Source: Rhodopseudomonas boonkerdii | Lineage (GTDB): Bacteria > Pseudomonadota > Alphaproteobacteria > Rhizobiales > Xanthobacteraceae | Assembly (NCBI RefSeq): GCF_021184025.1 | Contig: NZ_CP036537.1 | Coordinates: 4,650,001 to 4,714,000, forward strand | Length of the DNA: 64,000 nucleotides | Direction of reading: 5' to 3' | Part shown: piece after piece, positions 54,074 to 63,582 of the stretch | How positions within the stretch are numbered: the first letter of the stretch is position 1 | How the letters are laid out: each line of letters starts with the position of its first letter | The notes under the pieces: model-generated | What the model saw: only the letters and a program-made list of their open reading frames with translations | The model's database searches: none | Told to the model about the DNA's origin: nothing | Translations under genes and position numbers: made by a program

Positions 54074-55182
54074 CAGACTTCCCGCACCTCGAAATCGATC
54101 CGCGGATCGACCCACATATAGGCCAGATCGGAGATCAGGCCGACGATCAATCCCAGCAGTGAGAAGATGAATAGCGTGCCGAACACCACGGGATAGTCGC
54201 GGTTGAGCACGCTCTCGAAGCCGAGCAAGCCGAGACCGTCGAGTGAAAAGATCGTCTCGATCAGCAAGGCACCGGAGAAGAATGCACCGATGAAGGCGCC
54301 TGGAAAGCCGGCGATGACGATCAGCATGGCGTTGCGGAAAACGTGACCATAGAGCACCTGCCGCTCGGTGCACCCCTTGGCTCGGGCGGTCATTACATAC
54401 TGCTTGCGGATTTCATCAAGGAACGAGTTCTTGGTCAGCAATGTCGTGGTGGCGAAAGCGCTGAGCCCCATCGCAACCAGCGGCAGCGTAATGTGCCAGA
54501 AATAGTCAATGATCTTCCAGTACCACGGAAACTGGCTCCAGCCGTCCGAAGTCAGCCCGCGCAGCGGAAAGAGGCTCCAGAACGAACCGCCGGCGAACAG
54601 GATGATCAACAGAATCGCGAACAGAAAGCCTGGAATCGCAAAGCCGATAATGATCACAGCCGAGGTCCAGGTGTCGAATCTCGATCCGTCCGCAACAGCC
54701 TTGCGGATGCCGAGCGGTATCGAGATCAGATAACTGATCAGCATCATCCAGATGCCGAGCGACATCGAGACCGGCAGCTTTTCCTTGATCAGTTGCACTA
54801 CCGATGTATCGCGAAAATAACTCTTGCCGAAATCGAAGCGCGCGTAATTCCAGACCATCAGCAGAAAACGTTCCGGCGCCGGCTTGTCGAATCCGAACTG
54901 CTTTTCAAGATTCTTGATGAAGGCAGGATCGAGCCCCTGCGCGCCGCGATACTTCGAATTCACGGCATCCGCACCCGCCCCGGGTTGGGCACGGCTGCCG
55001 AAATCGCCGCCCGATGAAGAACCGGATGCGCGCGACGCTCCTGTATCCGCGCCGCTCATCTGCGCAATGACACGCTCGACAGGACCGCCGGGCGCGAACT
55101 GCACCACGACGAAGGACACCAGCAGGATGCCCAGCAGCGTGGGAAACATCAGCAACACCCGGCGTGCGATATATGCGGTCAT
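54073..55182 (-). CDS. yejB: Oligopeptide ABC transporter permease YejB
   Basis: 369-residue DppB-type permease. The N-terminal helix 'YIARRVLLMFPTLLGILLVS' and the Gly/Ser-rich periplasmic insert (residues 45-75) match YejB. The EAA-like loop 'YVMTARAKGCTERQVLYGHV' and C-terminal helix are present. The ATG at 55182 abuts the end of the second binding-protein gene (stop at 55184); the frame continues upstream only as shadow. Confidence 0.94.
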   Translation of the reverse strand: MTAYIARRVLLMFPTLLGILLVSFVVVQFAPGGPVERVIAQMSGADTGASRASGSSSGGDFGSRAQPGAGADAVNSKYRGAQGLDPAFIKNLEKQFGFDKPAPERFLLMVWNYARFDFGKSYFRDTSVVQLIKEKLPVSMSLGIWMMLISYLISIPLGIRKAVADGSRFDTWTSAVIIIGFAIPGFLFAILLIILFAGGSFWSLFPLRGLTSDGWSQFPWYWKIIDYFWHITLPLVAMGLSAFATTTLLTKNSFLDEIRKQYVMTARAKGCTERQVLYGHVFRNAMLIVIAGFPGAFIGAFFSGALLIETIFSLDGLGLLGFESVLNRDYPVVFGTLFIFSLLGLIVGLISDLAYMWVDPRIDFEVREV

Positions 55183-55183
55183 C

Positions 55184-57043
55184 TTATTTCGCCTGCTCGG
55201 TCGCCGTCTTGTCGGCTGCGGCCCACCAGAGATCGGGCGCAACCGTATCGAGATATTTCGGCAATTGCGCGGGATGACCGAACACATCCCAATAGGCCAG
55301 CCGATGTTTGTTCGAATACCATTGCGGCACCCAGTAGCGACCGGCACGAATGACGCGATCGAGCGCACGTGCAGCGAAAACGAGCTTGGCGCGGCTCTCC
55401 GCAGCAATCACCTGCTCGATCAGCGCATCGACCACGGGGTCGGCAATGCCTGACAGATTCTTCGACCCCTTGGTGGCGGCAGCCTGAGATGTGAAGAACG
55501 GACGGAGCGAATCTCCGGGTACGGTCGAAAAGCCGAAACGCTCGATCGTCATGTCAAAATCGAAATCGTTACGCCGGGCCTGCTCCTGCACGGGATCGAC
55601 GAGACGTAGATTCGCTTCAATGCCGAGAGTGCCGAGATTCTTGATATACGGCATGTGATGCGCCTGGAAGTTCGGCTCGTCGAGCAAGAACTCAATCTTG
55701 AACGGTTCGCCTTGCGCGGTCATGCGCTTGCCGTTCTTCATCACGCAGCCAGCTTCGTTGAGCAACTGGATCGCCTTGCGCAGCAGCGTACGATCTTGCC
55801 CTGAACCGTCGGACACCGGCGGCATATAGGGGTGATCGAACACCTCGGCCGGCACCTTGCCGCGGAACGGTTCGAGCAGGGCCAGCTCTTCCGGCGAAGG
55901 AGCGCCCACCGCCATCAGATCGGAGTTCTGAAATGGCGAGACCGTGCGTTCGTAGGAACCATACATGACGGTTTTATTGGTCCACTCGAAATCGAACGCG
56001 TTGCCCAGCGCCTCGCGCACGCGCGAATCCTGAAACTTCGCCCGGCGTGTATTAATAAACCAACCCTGCGCACCGGATGGCCGGTCATCCGGAATAATCT
56101 CCTGCTTGACGCGCCCTTCCTTGATAGCCGGAAAGTCGTAACGCGTGCTCCAGATGCGCGAGGTGAATTCCTCACGGAACAGATAGTTGCGCCCCGTGAA
56201 GCCCTCGAAAGCGACATCGCGGTCACGATAGAAATCAAACCGGACAGTATCGAAATTATAGTGACCGCGGCACACTGGAAGATCCGCGCCCCACCAGTCC
56301 TTCACACGGTTGAATTCGATGAAGCGACCGACCTCAAAGCGCCCGACCTTGTAAGGCCCGCTACCGAGCGGCGTATCCAGTGTCGATTCGTCGAACTCCC
56401 GCTTCGCATAATAAGCCTTTGAGAAGATCGGCAGCCCAGCCACGAACAGCGGTACGTCACGGCCACGTCTTTCGGCAAATGTCACCACCAGCGTGGCATC
56501 GTCGGACGCTTCCGCCTTCACAACGTCGCGCATCTGCTGGGTGATGATGGGATGGCCTTTGGCCTTGAGCGTGGTCAGCGACCAGGCTGCGTCGTGGGCA
56601 GTGAGCTTGCTGCCATCATGGAAACGCGCTTCCGGACGCATGGTGAAACGATACACAAGACCATCCGCAGAAATCTGCACGGACTTCACCGCGAGACCAT
56701 ACATCGCATCGGGCTCATCGGCGGCGCGGACCATGAGCGTCGTGAATGTGAGCCCCATCCCCTGCGCACCGTCCCCCTTCAGCACATAGGCGTTCAGCGA
56801 ATTGAAGGTCTGGAATGACTGATTGAAAGCCTTCACCGATGGGATGGTCGAAAACGTCCCGCCCTTCGGCGCCTTCACATTCGCATAGTCGAAATGCGGA
56901 AAGTCGGCGGGATATTTCAGATCGCCGAAAGCAGACATGCCATGCGCTTCGCTGCTGCCCTGCGCGAGCGCCGGGCTGAAGCGCGATGCTGCGATGGCGC
57001 CGAGGCCGAGACCGAGTACGTGCCGACGATTGAGCTGCGCCAT
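55184..57043 (-). CDS. yejA: Extracellular solute-binding protein (YejA-like), second copy
   Basis: 619-residue family-5 (SBP_bac_5) periplasmic peptide-binding protein. The signal 'MAQLNRRHVLGLGLGAIAAS' has a twin-arginine-like RR. The mature domain has 'HGMSAFGDLKYPADFPHFDY' and 'APKGGTFSTIP', the YejA opening, and ends 'PDLWWAAADK'. The ATG at 57043 has GAGGAGG nine bases upstream. It is a paralogue of the protein at 57058-58959, 14 bases away, and delivers peptides to YejBEF. Confidence 0.93.
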   Translation of the reverse strand: MAQLNRRHVLGLGLGAIAASRFSPALAQGSSEAHGMSAFGDLKYPADFPHFDYANVKAPKGGTFSTIPSVKAFNQSFQTFNSLNAYVLKGDGAQGMGLTFTTLMVRAADEPDAMYGLAVKSVQISADGLVYRFTMRPEARFHDGSKLTAHDAAWSLTTLKAKGHPIITQQMRDVVKAEASDDATLVVTFAERRGRDVPLFVAGLPIFSKAYYAKREFDESTLDTPLGSGPYKVGRFEVGRFIEFNRVKDWWGADLPVCRGHYNFDTVRFDFYRDRDVAFEGFTGRNYLFREEFTSRIWSTRYDFPAIKEGRVKQEIIPDDRPSGAQGWFINTRRAKFQDSRVREALGNAFDFEWTNKTVMYGSYERTVSPFQNSDLMAVGAPSPEELALLEPFRGKVPAEVFDHPYMPPVSDGSGQDRTLLRKAIQLLNEAGCVMKNGKRMTAQGEPFKIEFLLDEPNFQAHHMPYIKNLGTLGIEANLRLVDPVQEQARRNDFDFDMTIERFGFSTVPGDSLRPFFTSQAAATKGSKNLSGIADPVVDALIEQVIAAESRAKLVFAARALDRVIRAGRYWVPQWYSNKHRLAYWDVFGHPAQLPKYLDTVAPDLWWAAADKTATEQAK

Positions 57044-57057
57044 GCGCGACAGCCTCC

Positions 57058-58959
57058 TCAAGAGCGCCCGCCGGTCTTCGCCGCCTTTTCCGCATCCCAC
57101 CACCAGATCGAAGGAAAGCCGGACTGACCATATTTCGGCGGTTCGGGTGGCCGCCCAAAGCGATCCCAACGCGCGGTGCGAACCTTGTTGTAAGTGAACT
57201 GCGGAACGACGAAGTGATTCCAAAGCAGGACACGGTCCAGCGCCTTGGTCGCAGCCACGAGATCGGCGCGGTCCTTGGTAAAGATCACGCGTTCGATCAG
57301 CTTATCGACGGCCGGATCCTTGATGCCGACAACGTTGCGCGAACCGGGCACGTCTGCAGCCTTCGAGCCCCAGAAATCCCTCTGCTCGTTGCCTGGCGAC
57401 AGCGATTCCGGCCACAAAGCCACAACGATATCGAAATCCCAGCTTCGCTGCCTGTTTTCATACTGAGTCGCATCGATGGTGCGCACGGTGACGCCGATGC
57501 CGAGCCGTTCCAGCGATGGCTTGAAAAACAGCGCGATGCGCTCAGAGCTCGGATCGTCTCCGAGCAACTCGATCTCGAACGGCGCACCGGTGCTGGCATT
57601 GACGAGCCTACGATCGCGAATCTCGTAGCCGGCAGCCTTCAACAACTGTGTCGCTTCGCGCAGATTTGCTCGCACATTCTCGGCGTTGCCGCCGACCGGA
57701 TTGGTGTAAGGCTTGGTGAAAACCTCGGGGGGCACCTCGGCGCGCACCGCCTCCAGGATTTCGAGCTCCCTGCCCTCGGGCAGGCCGGAAGACGCCAGTT
57801 CGGTGCCTTCGAAATAACTCGCAATGCGCTTGTACTGGCCGAAGAAGATCTGCTTGTTCATCTCCTCAAAATCGAAGGCGTAGTTCAGCGCGCGGCGAAC
57901 GCGCGCATCCTTGAACTTGTCGCGACGGATATTCATCGCAAAGGCCTGCATGACACCCGAGGAACGATTGGTGAATTCTTCGAGGATCACGCGCTTTTCG
58001 GTGGCGGCCGGGAAATCATAGGCGGTTGCCCAGTTCTTCGCGCTGTTCTCGGTGCGCCAGTCAACCTGATCGCCCTTGAACGCTTCGAGCGCGACCGTAC
58101 CGTCACGGAAATACTCGTAGCGGATCTCATCGAAATTGTACTTGCCGACATTCACGGCCAGCTTTGCGCCCCAATAGTCCTTCACGCGCTCGACGACGAC
58201 ATTGCGTCCCGGCGCGAAGTCCTTGATACGATAGGCTGCGCTTCCAAGCGGCAATTCGAGCGTCGTGCTGCCGATATCGCGCTTCTGCCCGGAGGCGTTG
58301 GTGCCCTCCCACCAATGCTTCGGCAGCACCGTGAGCTGACCGACGATCTGCGGCAGTTCACGATTGCCGGGCCCGTCGAACGTGAATTTCACGTCGCGAT
58401 CGCCGACCTTCTCGGCCTTCACCACATGGCTGTAGTAAGCGGAATATTGCGGCGAGTACTTTTTGAACGAGTCGAGCGAGAAGATCACGTCTTCAGGCGT
58501 GACGGGTTTGCCGTCGTGCCATTTCGCCTCGGCGCGCAAGCGATAGGTCACCCACGAATAATCCTCGGGATGACTGACGGCTTCGGCGAGCAGACCATAT
58601 TCGGTCGAGACTTCGTCGAGCGAGGGTGTCGTCAGGGACTCGTAGATCAGGCCGACCGCGCCGGCAATGTTGCCCTTCACGCCAGCCACCGCGATGTTGA
58701 AATTATCGAAGGTGCCGAGTGCGATCTGACGCACGGTGCCGCCCTTCGGCGCGTCCGGGTTGACGTAGTCGAAACGCTTGAAGTTTGCCGGATACTTGAT
58801 CTCCCCGAACAACGACAGTGCGTGCCGCCATTCCGCTCCACCCGCAGCGGGCTGCGCTCGCGCAACTCCGGTCACCGGGAGACTGCCGACCCCGCCAAGC
58901 ACAGGCGTCAGGGCGGCGAAAGCGGAGGTCTTCAGAAGACGGCGTCGGGAGATTGTCAA
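57058..58959 (-). CDS. yejA: Extracellular solute-binding protein (YejA-like), first copy
   Basis: 633-residue family-5 peptide-binding protein with a clear Tat signal ('ISRRRLLKTSAFAALTPVLG'). The mature part begins 'LSLFGEIKYPANFKRFDYVN' and 'APKGGTVRQIALGTFDNFN', and ends 'YGQSGFPSIWWWD', the typical YejA C-terminus. No ATG fits; TTG at 58959 has AGGA eight bases upstream. It is the first gene of the operon. Two binding proteins on one transporter suggest a broader substrate range. Confidence 0.92.
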   Translation of the reverse strand: MTISRRRLLKTSAFAALTPVLGGVGSLPVTGVARAQPAAGGAEWRHALSLFGEIKYPANFKRFDYVNPDAPKGGTVRQIALGTFDNFNIAVAGVKGNIAGAVGLIYESLTTPSLDEVSTEYGLLAEAVSHPEDYSWVTYRLRAEAKWHDGKPVTPEDVIFSLDSFKKYSPQYSAYYSHVVKAEKVGDRDVKFTFDGPGNRELPQIVGQLTVLPKHWWEGTNASGQKRDIGSTTLELPLGSAAYRIKDFAPGRNVVVERVKDYWGAKLAVNVGKYNFDEIRYEYFRDGTVALEAFKGDQVDWRTENSAKNWATAYDFPAATEKRVILEEFTNRSSGVMQAFAMNIRRDKFKDARVRRALNYAFDFEEMNKQIFFGQYKRIASYFEGTELASSGLPEGRELEILEAVRAEVPPEVFTKPYTNPVGGNAENVRANLREATQLLKAAGYEIRDRRLVNASTGAPFEIELLGDDPSSERIALFFKPSLERLGIGVTVRTIDATQYENRQRSWDFDIVVALWPESLSPGNEQRDFWGSKAADVPGSRNVVGIKDPAVDKLIERVIFTKDRADLVAATKALDRVLLWNHFVVPQFTYNKVRTARWDRFGRPPEPPKYGQSGFPSIWWWDAEKAAKTGGRS

Positions 58960-59120
58960 AGTGCTGAATCCTGTGAACCGGGAGCAAGTAGAACGGTCAT
59001 ATGAGGCGAGGGTTCGACCGATTATGCCGGCTTTTCCGCAAGATACCACCCGTCGCGCCAGTTGCATCCTAAGCCTTTGCGGCCAAACGTCCCGCTTAAG
59101 CTTTGGTAATGCGGAAACGA

Positions 59121-59149
59121 CGACGGCCGGGCTTTTGGCCCGGCCGTCG
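59121..59149 (-). terminator. Strong hairpin terminator after cycM
   Basis: CGACGGCCGGGC-TTTTG-GCCCGGCCGTCG has perfect 12-base arms, 39 bases past the cycM stop. On the minus strand it is followed by TTTCC. It separates cycM from the yej operon downstream. Confidence 0.75.
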
Positions 59150-59187
59150 ATCGAACATAAAATGTGACGAAAACGCGTTATGCGCGG

Positions 59188-59739
59188 CTATTTCGCCGCC
59201 GTCGGCAGCGGCACCGGCGTATCGGCCAGCGTCGCCAGATAGGCGATCAGGTCGGCCCGCTCGCTGTCCTTCTGGATACCGGCAAAGCCCATGGCGGTGC
59301 CGGGCACGGTGCCCTTCGGATTGGCGATGAACTTGTTCAGCTCCTCAAAGCTCCAGCTGCCGCCCTTGGCCTTCATGGCCGCAGAGAAGTTGAAGCCGTT
59401 ACGGCCCTGGCCGATATGGTCGTTGATGACGCCATAGAGGTTCGGACCGACGCGGTTCGGACCGCCCTTTTCGAAGGTGTGGCAGGAAGCGCACTTCTTG
59501 GCAGCCGTCTGGCCCTTCTCCACCGAGGCGGTCTGCAACAGTTTCTCAATCGGCTCGGAGGGCGCAGCCGCTGCCTTGGCACCGCCGCCGGCAGCCTCTT
59601 CCTTCACGGCGATATCGTAGCCGGGCTTTTCCAAATGCTTCGGCGTGAAAACGGCCTGGGCGGCAAAATTCGTCGCCATCAGCACAAGGCAGGTGCCGAG
59701 AATGGCTCCCATGATCTTGTTAAGTTCGAAAGAGTCCAT
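59188..59739 (-). CDS. cycM: Membrane-anchored cytochrome c (CycM)
   Basis: 183-residue class I c-type cytochrome tethered by an uncleaved N-terminal helix ('LNKIMGAILGTCLVLMATNF'). An Ala/Gly-rich linker leads to the heme domain with CASCH (residues 83-87), 'GPNRVGPNLYGVI' and the Met ligand in 'GTAMGFAGI'. Bradyrhizobium japonicum CycM has the same architecture and length and carries electrons from the bc1 complex to the aa3-type oxidase; the function here is inferred from that. ATG 59739. It is monocistronic and ends in a hairpin. Confidence 0.92.
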   Translation of the reverse strand: MDSFELNKIMGAILGTCLVLMATNFAAQAVFTPKHLEKPGYDIAVKEEAAGGGAKAAAAPSEPIEKLLQTASVEKGQTAAKKCASCHTFEKGGPNRVGPNLYGVINDHIGQGRNGFNFSAAMKAKGGSWSFEELNKFIANPKGTVPGTAMGFAGIQKDSERADLIAYLATLADTPVPLPTAAK

Positions 59740-59985
59740 ATTCGGTAAGCCCCACGCCCGTTTTAGGTCATTGGAAGGCCGCTCCCACGGCCTCGACGCG
59801 CCCATGAATCACGTCTACAGGCCCAGTCAGCCTGCCCAGTCGAGATAACGGTTTGCCCTGGTTCTGGCAACCCGTATAAACGCCGCGCCGCCGGGCTTGC
59901 CTTTGATCTGCATCATGGTTTTCCAGGCCCGACAGACGGAATTCGAGCCAATTTTGCCAAGCTTCAGTTACCAAACCGAACTGCC

Positions 59986-60726
59986 ATGACCGATGCCCGC
60001 ACCCTGGTGCTCATTCCCGCCCGGATGGCCGCGACGCGCCTGCCCGGCAAGCCCCTGCTCGACATCGCGGGCCTCCCCATGATCGTGCACGTCGCGCGCC
60101 GCGCCAGCGAGGCTGCCATCGGCCGCGTGGCCGTCGCCACGGATACACCGGAGATCGCTGCGACCGTGACGGCGCACGGCTTCGAAGCTGTCATGACCTC
60201 CCCGGACCACCCGTCGGGCTCGGACCGGATCTTCGAGGCGCTGGGGAAGCTCGATCCGGCAGGAACCGTACAGACCATCGTTAATGTGCAGGGCGATCTG
60301 CCCACCATTCCACCTGGCGACATTGCTGCGGCCGTGCGCGTGCTGGACGATCCCAAGGTCGATATCGCCACGCTGGCTGCCGAAATCCGGAAGGACGGGG
60401 AACACACCAATCCCAATGTGGTGAAGCTGATCGGCTCGCCCATCGGTCCGAGCCGGCTGCATGCGCTGTATTTCACCCGCGCCACCGCGCCTTATGGCGA
60501 GGGCCCGCGCTATCATCACATCGGGCTCTATGCCTATCGCCGCGCGGCGCTGAAAGGCTTCGTCAAGCTCGCGCCCTCGACCCTGGAGCGGCGCGAAAAG
60601 CTCGAACAATTGCGTGCCCTTGAGGCCGGCATGCGGATCGATGCGGCCATCGTGGACTCCGTCCCGCTCGGCGTCGATACCCCCGAAGACCTCGAAACCG
60701 CTCGCCAGCTGCTGGCAAACCACTGA
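59986..60726 (+). CDS. kdsB: 3-deoxy-manno-octulosonate cytidylyltransferase
   Basis: 246-residue cytoplasmic enzyme making CMP-Kdo for lipopolysaccharide inner core. Key blocks are '[20 protein letters not shown]' (nucleotide-binding loop), '[10 protein letters not shown]', '[16 protein letters not shown]', '[12 protein letters not shown]' and '[15 protein letters not shown]'. The usual 'GDEP' has become 'GDLP' in the Mg/CTP region. ATG start; pheA follows after 21 bases, an arrangement common in this family. Confidence 0.95.
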   Translation: MTDARTLVLIPARMAATRLPGKPLLDIAGLPMIVHVARRASEAAIGRVAVATDTPEIAATVTAHGFEAVMTSPDHPSGSDRIFEALGKLDPAGTVQTIVNVQGDLPTIPPGDIAAAVRVLDDPKVDIATLAAEIRKDGEHTNPNVVKLIGSPIGPSRLHALYFTRATAPYGEGPRYHHIGLYAYRRAALKGFVKLAPSTLERREKLEQLRALEAGMRIDAAIVDSVPLGVDTPEDLETARQLLANH

Positions 60727-60747
60727 CCGGCTGATACAAGGTCCGCC

Positions 60748-61623
60748 ATGACCATTTCCCAGAAACAGATCACGAAAGTCGCCTTCCAGGGCGAACCCGG
60801 CGCGAATTCCCACATCGCCCTCGTGGAGGCCTTTCCGCAGGCCGAACCGTTACCGTGTCCGACCTTCGAGGATGCGCTGGCCGCCATCGCCTCTGGCGAA
60901 GCCGATCTTGGCATGATCCCGATCGAGAATTCGATCGCCGGCCGTGTCGCCGACATCCATCATCTGCTGCCGGCATCCGGCCTGCATATCGTGGGCGAAT
61001 GGTTTATCCCGATCCATCACCAGCTGATGGCGCCGCGCGGCGCCAAGATCGAGGACATAAAGACCATCGAAAGCCACGTCCATGCGCTCGGCCAGTGCCG
61101 ACGACTGATCCGCAAGCTGGGCGTGAAATCCGTCGTCGCCGCCGATACGGCGGGCTCGGCCCGTATCGTCGCTGAACGCGGCGACAAGAGCTGCGCTTCG
61201 CTGGCCCCCCGTCTTGCCGCGGAAATCTACGGCCTCGATATCCTGGCCGAGGACGTCGAGGACGAGAGCCACAACACCACGCGCTTCGTGATCCTGTCGA
61301 AGGACTCGCAGTGGGCGGCGCAAGACTCGGGTCCGTCGCTGATCACTTCATTTGTGTTCCGGGTGCGCAACCTGCCCGCCGCGCTCTACAAGGCCCTCGG
61401 CGGATTCGCGACCAACGGTGTCAACATGACCAAGCTGGAAAGCTACATGGTCGATGGCGAGTTCTTCGCCACGCAGTTCTATGCGGATGTCGATGGTCAT
61501 CCCGACGACCGCAACCTCGCTTACGCGCTCGAAGAGCTGAAGTTTTTCTCACGCGAATTCCGGATTGTGGGCGTCTATCCCGCGCATCCGTTCCGCGCGA
61601 CCTTTGGCGAGCCAACGAGTTGA
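60748..61623 (+). CDS. pheA: Prephenate dehydratase
   Basis: 291-residue monofunctional enzyme converting prephenate to phenylpyruvate in phenylalanine synthesis. The PDT domain runs from 'KVAFQGEPGANSHIALVEAF' through 'MIPIENSIAGRVADIHHLL' to the catalytic 'NTTRF' (176-180). A C-terminal ACT domain ('LYKALGGFATNGVNMTKLES', about 205-285) senses phenylalanine; the classical ESRP motif reads ESYM here. No chorismate mutase domain is present. Co-transcribed with kdsB. Confidence 0.96.
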   Translation: MTISQKQITKVAFQGEPGANSHIALVEAFPQAEPLPCPTFEDALAAIASGEADLGMIPIENSIAGRVADIHHLLPASGLHIVGEWFIPIHHQLMAPRGAKIEDIKTIESHVHALGQCRRLIRKLGVKSVVAADTAGSARIVAERGDKSCASLAPRLAAEIYGLDILAEDVEDESHNTTRFVILSKDSQWAAQDSGPSLITSFVFRVRNLPAALYKALGGFATNGVNMTKLESYMVDGEFFATQFYADVDGHPDDRNLAYALEELKFFSREFRIVGVYPAHPFRATFGEPTS

Positions 61624-61630
61624 GGCGCGT

Positions 61631-61660
61631 AGCCCGGTTTGGCTATGCGCCATCCGGGCT
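61631..61660. repeat. Inverted repeat between pheA and the YCII gene
   Basis: AGCCCGG, 16 bases, CCGGGCT: perfect seven-base arms with 'gcgtagcccgg' and 'gcgccatccgggct', resembling a widespread short intergenic repeat. It lies eight bases after the pheA stop and 11 bases from the convergent gene's stop, so it may also terminate both. Confidence 0.5.
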
Positions 61661-61671
61661 GCGTTCCGCCT

Positions 61672-62079
61672 TCACGAGATTCCTCTCACATGATCTGCCA
61701 GGCTGTGCGTCGCTTCCTTGGGTGCGCCCGGCAGGAATAACTGCACCGGACGGATCTCATATACGGCCGTCGGATTCACCCGACGCAAATTGCGCGCGAC
61801 TGCAATGGCATCTTCGCGCGTCGCACATTCGACGACATAAAAGCCAAGCAACTGTTCCTTGGTCTCGGCGAATGGCCCATCGATAACCACGCCCGCACCA
61901 GGCCCACGCAGCGTGAACGCCCCCTTGGTGCCGCCGAGCCGCGCCGCAGGACCCATCGTGCCGTCGCCCGTCAGCTTGTCGTGGATCTCGTGCAGATCGG
62001 CCATGACGGCCGTGTCCTGTTCGGCCGTCCAGGACACGACGACATTTTCGACGTGATAGGCCAGAATTGCATAGAGCAT
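61672..62079 (-). CDS. YCII/DGPF-domain protein
   Basis: 135-residue small protein with the ferredoxin-like YCII-related fold. 'DGPFAETKEQLLGFYVVECA' is the DGPF motif, followed by 'EDAIAVARNLRR' and a 'YEIRPVQLF' strand. Such proteins are often found near ECF sigma factors, where their role is unclear; here no sigma gene is adjacent. ATG start at 62079. Confidence 0.85.
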   Translation of the reverse strand: MLYAILAYHVENVVVSWTAEQDTAVMADLHEIHDKLTGDGTMGPAARLGGTKGAFTLRGPGAGVVIDGPFAETKEQLLGFYVVECATREDAIAVARNLRRVNPTAVYEIRPVQLFLPGAPKEATHSLADHVRGIS

Positions 62080-62161
62080 GAATTATCCTCTTTTTTGGTG
62101 GCGCCGCCTCAAGGACGATTACTGCCAGGGGATTCCGACATCATCCTATGAAAATGTCCGC

Positions 62162-63178
62162 TCAGGATGCAGCCTTCCCCAATTGAAACGCGTCGGACAG
62201 CAAGCTGTAAGACCGTTTCCGCGCTTCATGATCATACATGGCGGTCACCACCATCAGCTCATCCGCCTGACACTGCACGATCAACGGCTGCAGCTTTTCC
62301 CTTACCGTTGCCGGGCTTCCGACGAACAGCCGCGACCGGTTGCGTGCGATCTTCACCTTCTCGGCGTCGCTATACGGATAGGCGAGCGCCTCCTCGACAC
62401 TCGGCAACGGCGCATATTCGCCGCGGTCACGACGCAGGCGATTGAGATCGGCGGACGACGCCAGCCGGTCGGCTTCCTCATCGGTCTCGGCGCAGATCAC
62501 GGCCACCGCGAGAATCGCCTGCGGGGCCTGCAGCCAGGTCGAACTCTGGAAGCGGGCCCGGTAATGCACCATCGCATCGGCGGCATCGTGGGACGCAAAA
62601 TGGTGGGCAAAGGCGAAGCCCATCCCGACCTGTGCGGCGAGATCGGAGCTGAAATCGCTGGAGCCGAGCAGCCAGATGGGCGGCAGCGACACGTCATTCG
62701 GCATGGCCACAACGTTGTTGTACGGATGCCCTTCCGGAAACCGCCGCGTCTCCCACAACAGCAACTCGCTAAGCCGTTCGAGAAAATCATCGCCTTCGCG
62801 GCCGGCCATCCGGTTACGCAGCGCATAAGCGGTCGCGCCATCGGTGCCTGGCGCGCGGCCGAGACCGAGATCGATGCGGCCGGGAAACAACGCCTCCAGC
62901 ATCCTGAAGCGCTCAGCCACCATCAGCGGCGCGTGGTTCGGCAGCATCACGCCGCCGGAACCGACGCGAATCCGCGACGTCGCTGCCGCGATCTGGCCGA
63001 TCATGATTTCCGGCGCGGGGCTAGCAACGGAAGCGAGATTGTGATGCTCGGCCAGCCAGTAGCGGACATAACCGAGTCCGTCCGCATGTTTGGCGAGGTC
63101 GATGCTGTTGCGCAGCGCCTGCGACGGCGGCGTGCCTGTGGTGACGACCGACAGGTCGAGAATGGACAATGGAATCAT
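62162..63178 (-). CDS. LLM-class flavin-dependent oxidoreductase
   Basis: 338-residue luciferase-like monooxygenase family protein (TIM barrel using FMN/F420-like flavin). It opens 'PLSILDLSVVTTGTPPSQAL' and contains 'YWLAEHHNLASVASPAPEIM' (the conserved E-H-H), 'RVGSGGVMLPNHAPLMVAER' and 'PGRIDLGLGRAPGTD', typical of the subgroup with E. coli YhbW. The substrate is unknown. It is divergent from metF across an AT-rich gap and 82 bases downstream (in its own direction) lies the YCII gene, possibly co-transcribed. Confidence 0.92.
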   Translation of the reverse strand: MIPLSILDLSVVTTGTPPSQALRNSIDLAKHADGLGYVRYWLAEHHNLASVASPAPEIMIGQIAAATSRIRVGSGGVMLPNHAPLMVAERFRMLEALFPGRIDLGLGRAPGTDGATAYALRNRMAGREGDDFLERLSELLLWETRRFPEGHPYNNVVAMPNDVSLPPIWLLGSSDFSSDLAAQVGMGFAFAHHFASHDAADAMVHYRARFQSSTWLQAPQAILAVAVICAETDEEADRLASSADLNRLRRDRGEYAPLPSVEEALAYPYSDAEKVKIARNRSRLFVGSPATVREKLQPLIVQCQADELMVVTAMYDHEARKRSYSLLSDAFQLGKAAS

Positions 63179-63582
63179 GCCGAGAGGCTAGTGCCTCCGG
63201 ATGGGACAGCAAGCACAGCCAGTTCGGCTGAAGATCGCATCGGTCGGACCTGCTTATTGGGCCGAATTTGAACAATTTTCATTGTCTAGCACAAATGCCC
63301 ACGGAAATTTTTCGAACACTTCGGCAGCGCTCTTATTATTTATCTTTTAAAATCAAATATATAATTATAATTCTACCGATCATCTCAGAGTTCAAGTCTG
63401 CCCACCAGACTGATATCGAAAGGGAATTGTCTGACTTAATACGATTAATTGGGCCAATTCCCACCAAATATCAAGCGTTGATGGGCTATTTTGTCGGGAG
63501 ACCTTCGCTTATTTTGTGCAACGCAACCAAACAGCCCGACGCCCAACAACCGGTGCCGCCCGATGCGGCGGTGGAGTTCGAG
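63179..63582. other. 404-base AT-rich gap upstream of metF
   Basis: The 63270-63480 part has long A/T runs ('tattatttatcttttaaaat', 'atatataattataattctac') in sharp contrast to the GC-rich surroundings. It must carry the promoters of the divergent oxidoreductase and metF genes. I looked for SAM-riboswitch-like conserved blocks and saw none. Confidence 0.5.

Noticed and set aside
63280-63582. A SAM-type riboswitch ahead of metF
   Set aside because: No conserved riboswitch blocks or convincing pseudoknot arms could be found by eye.
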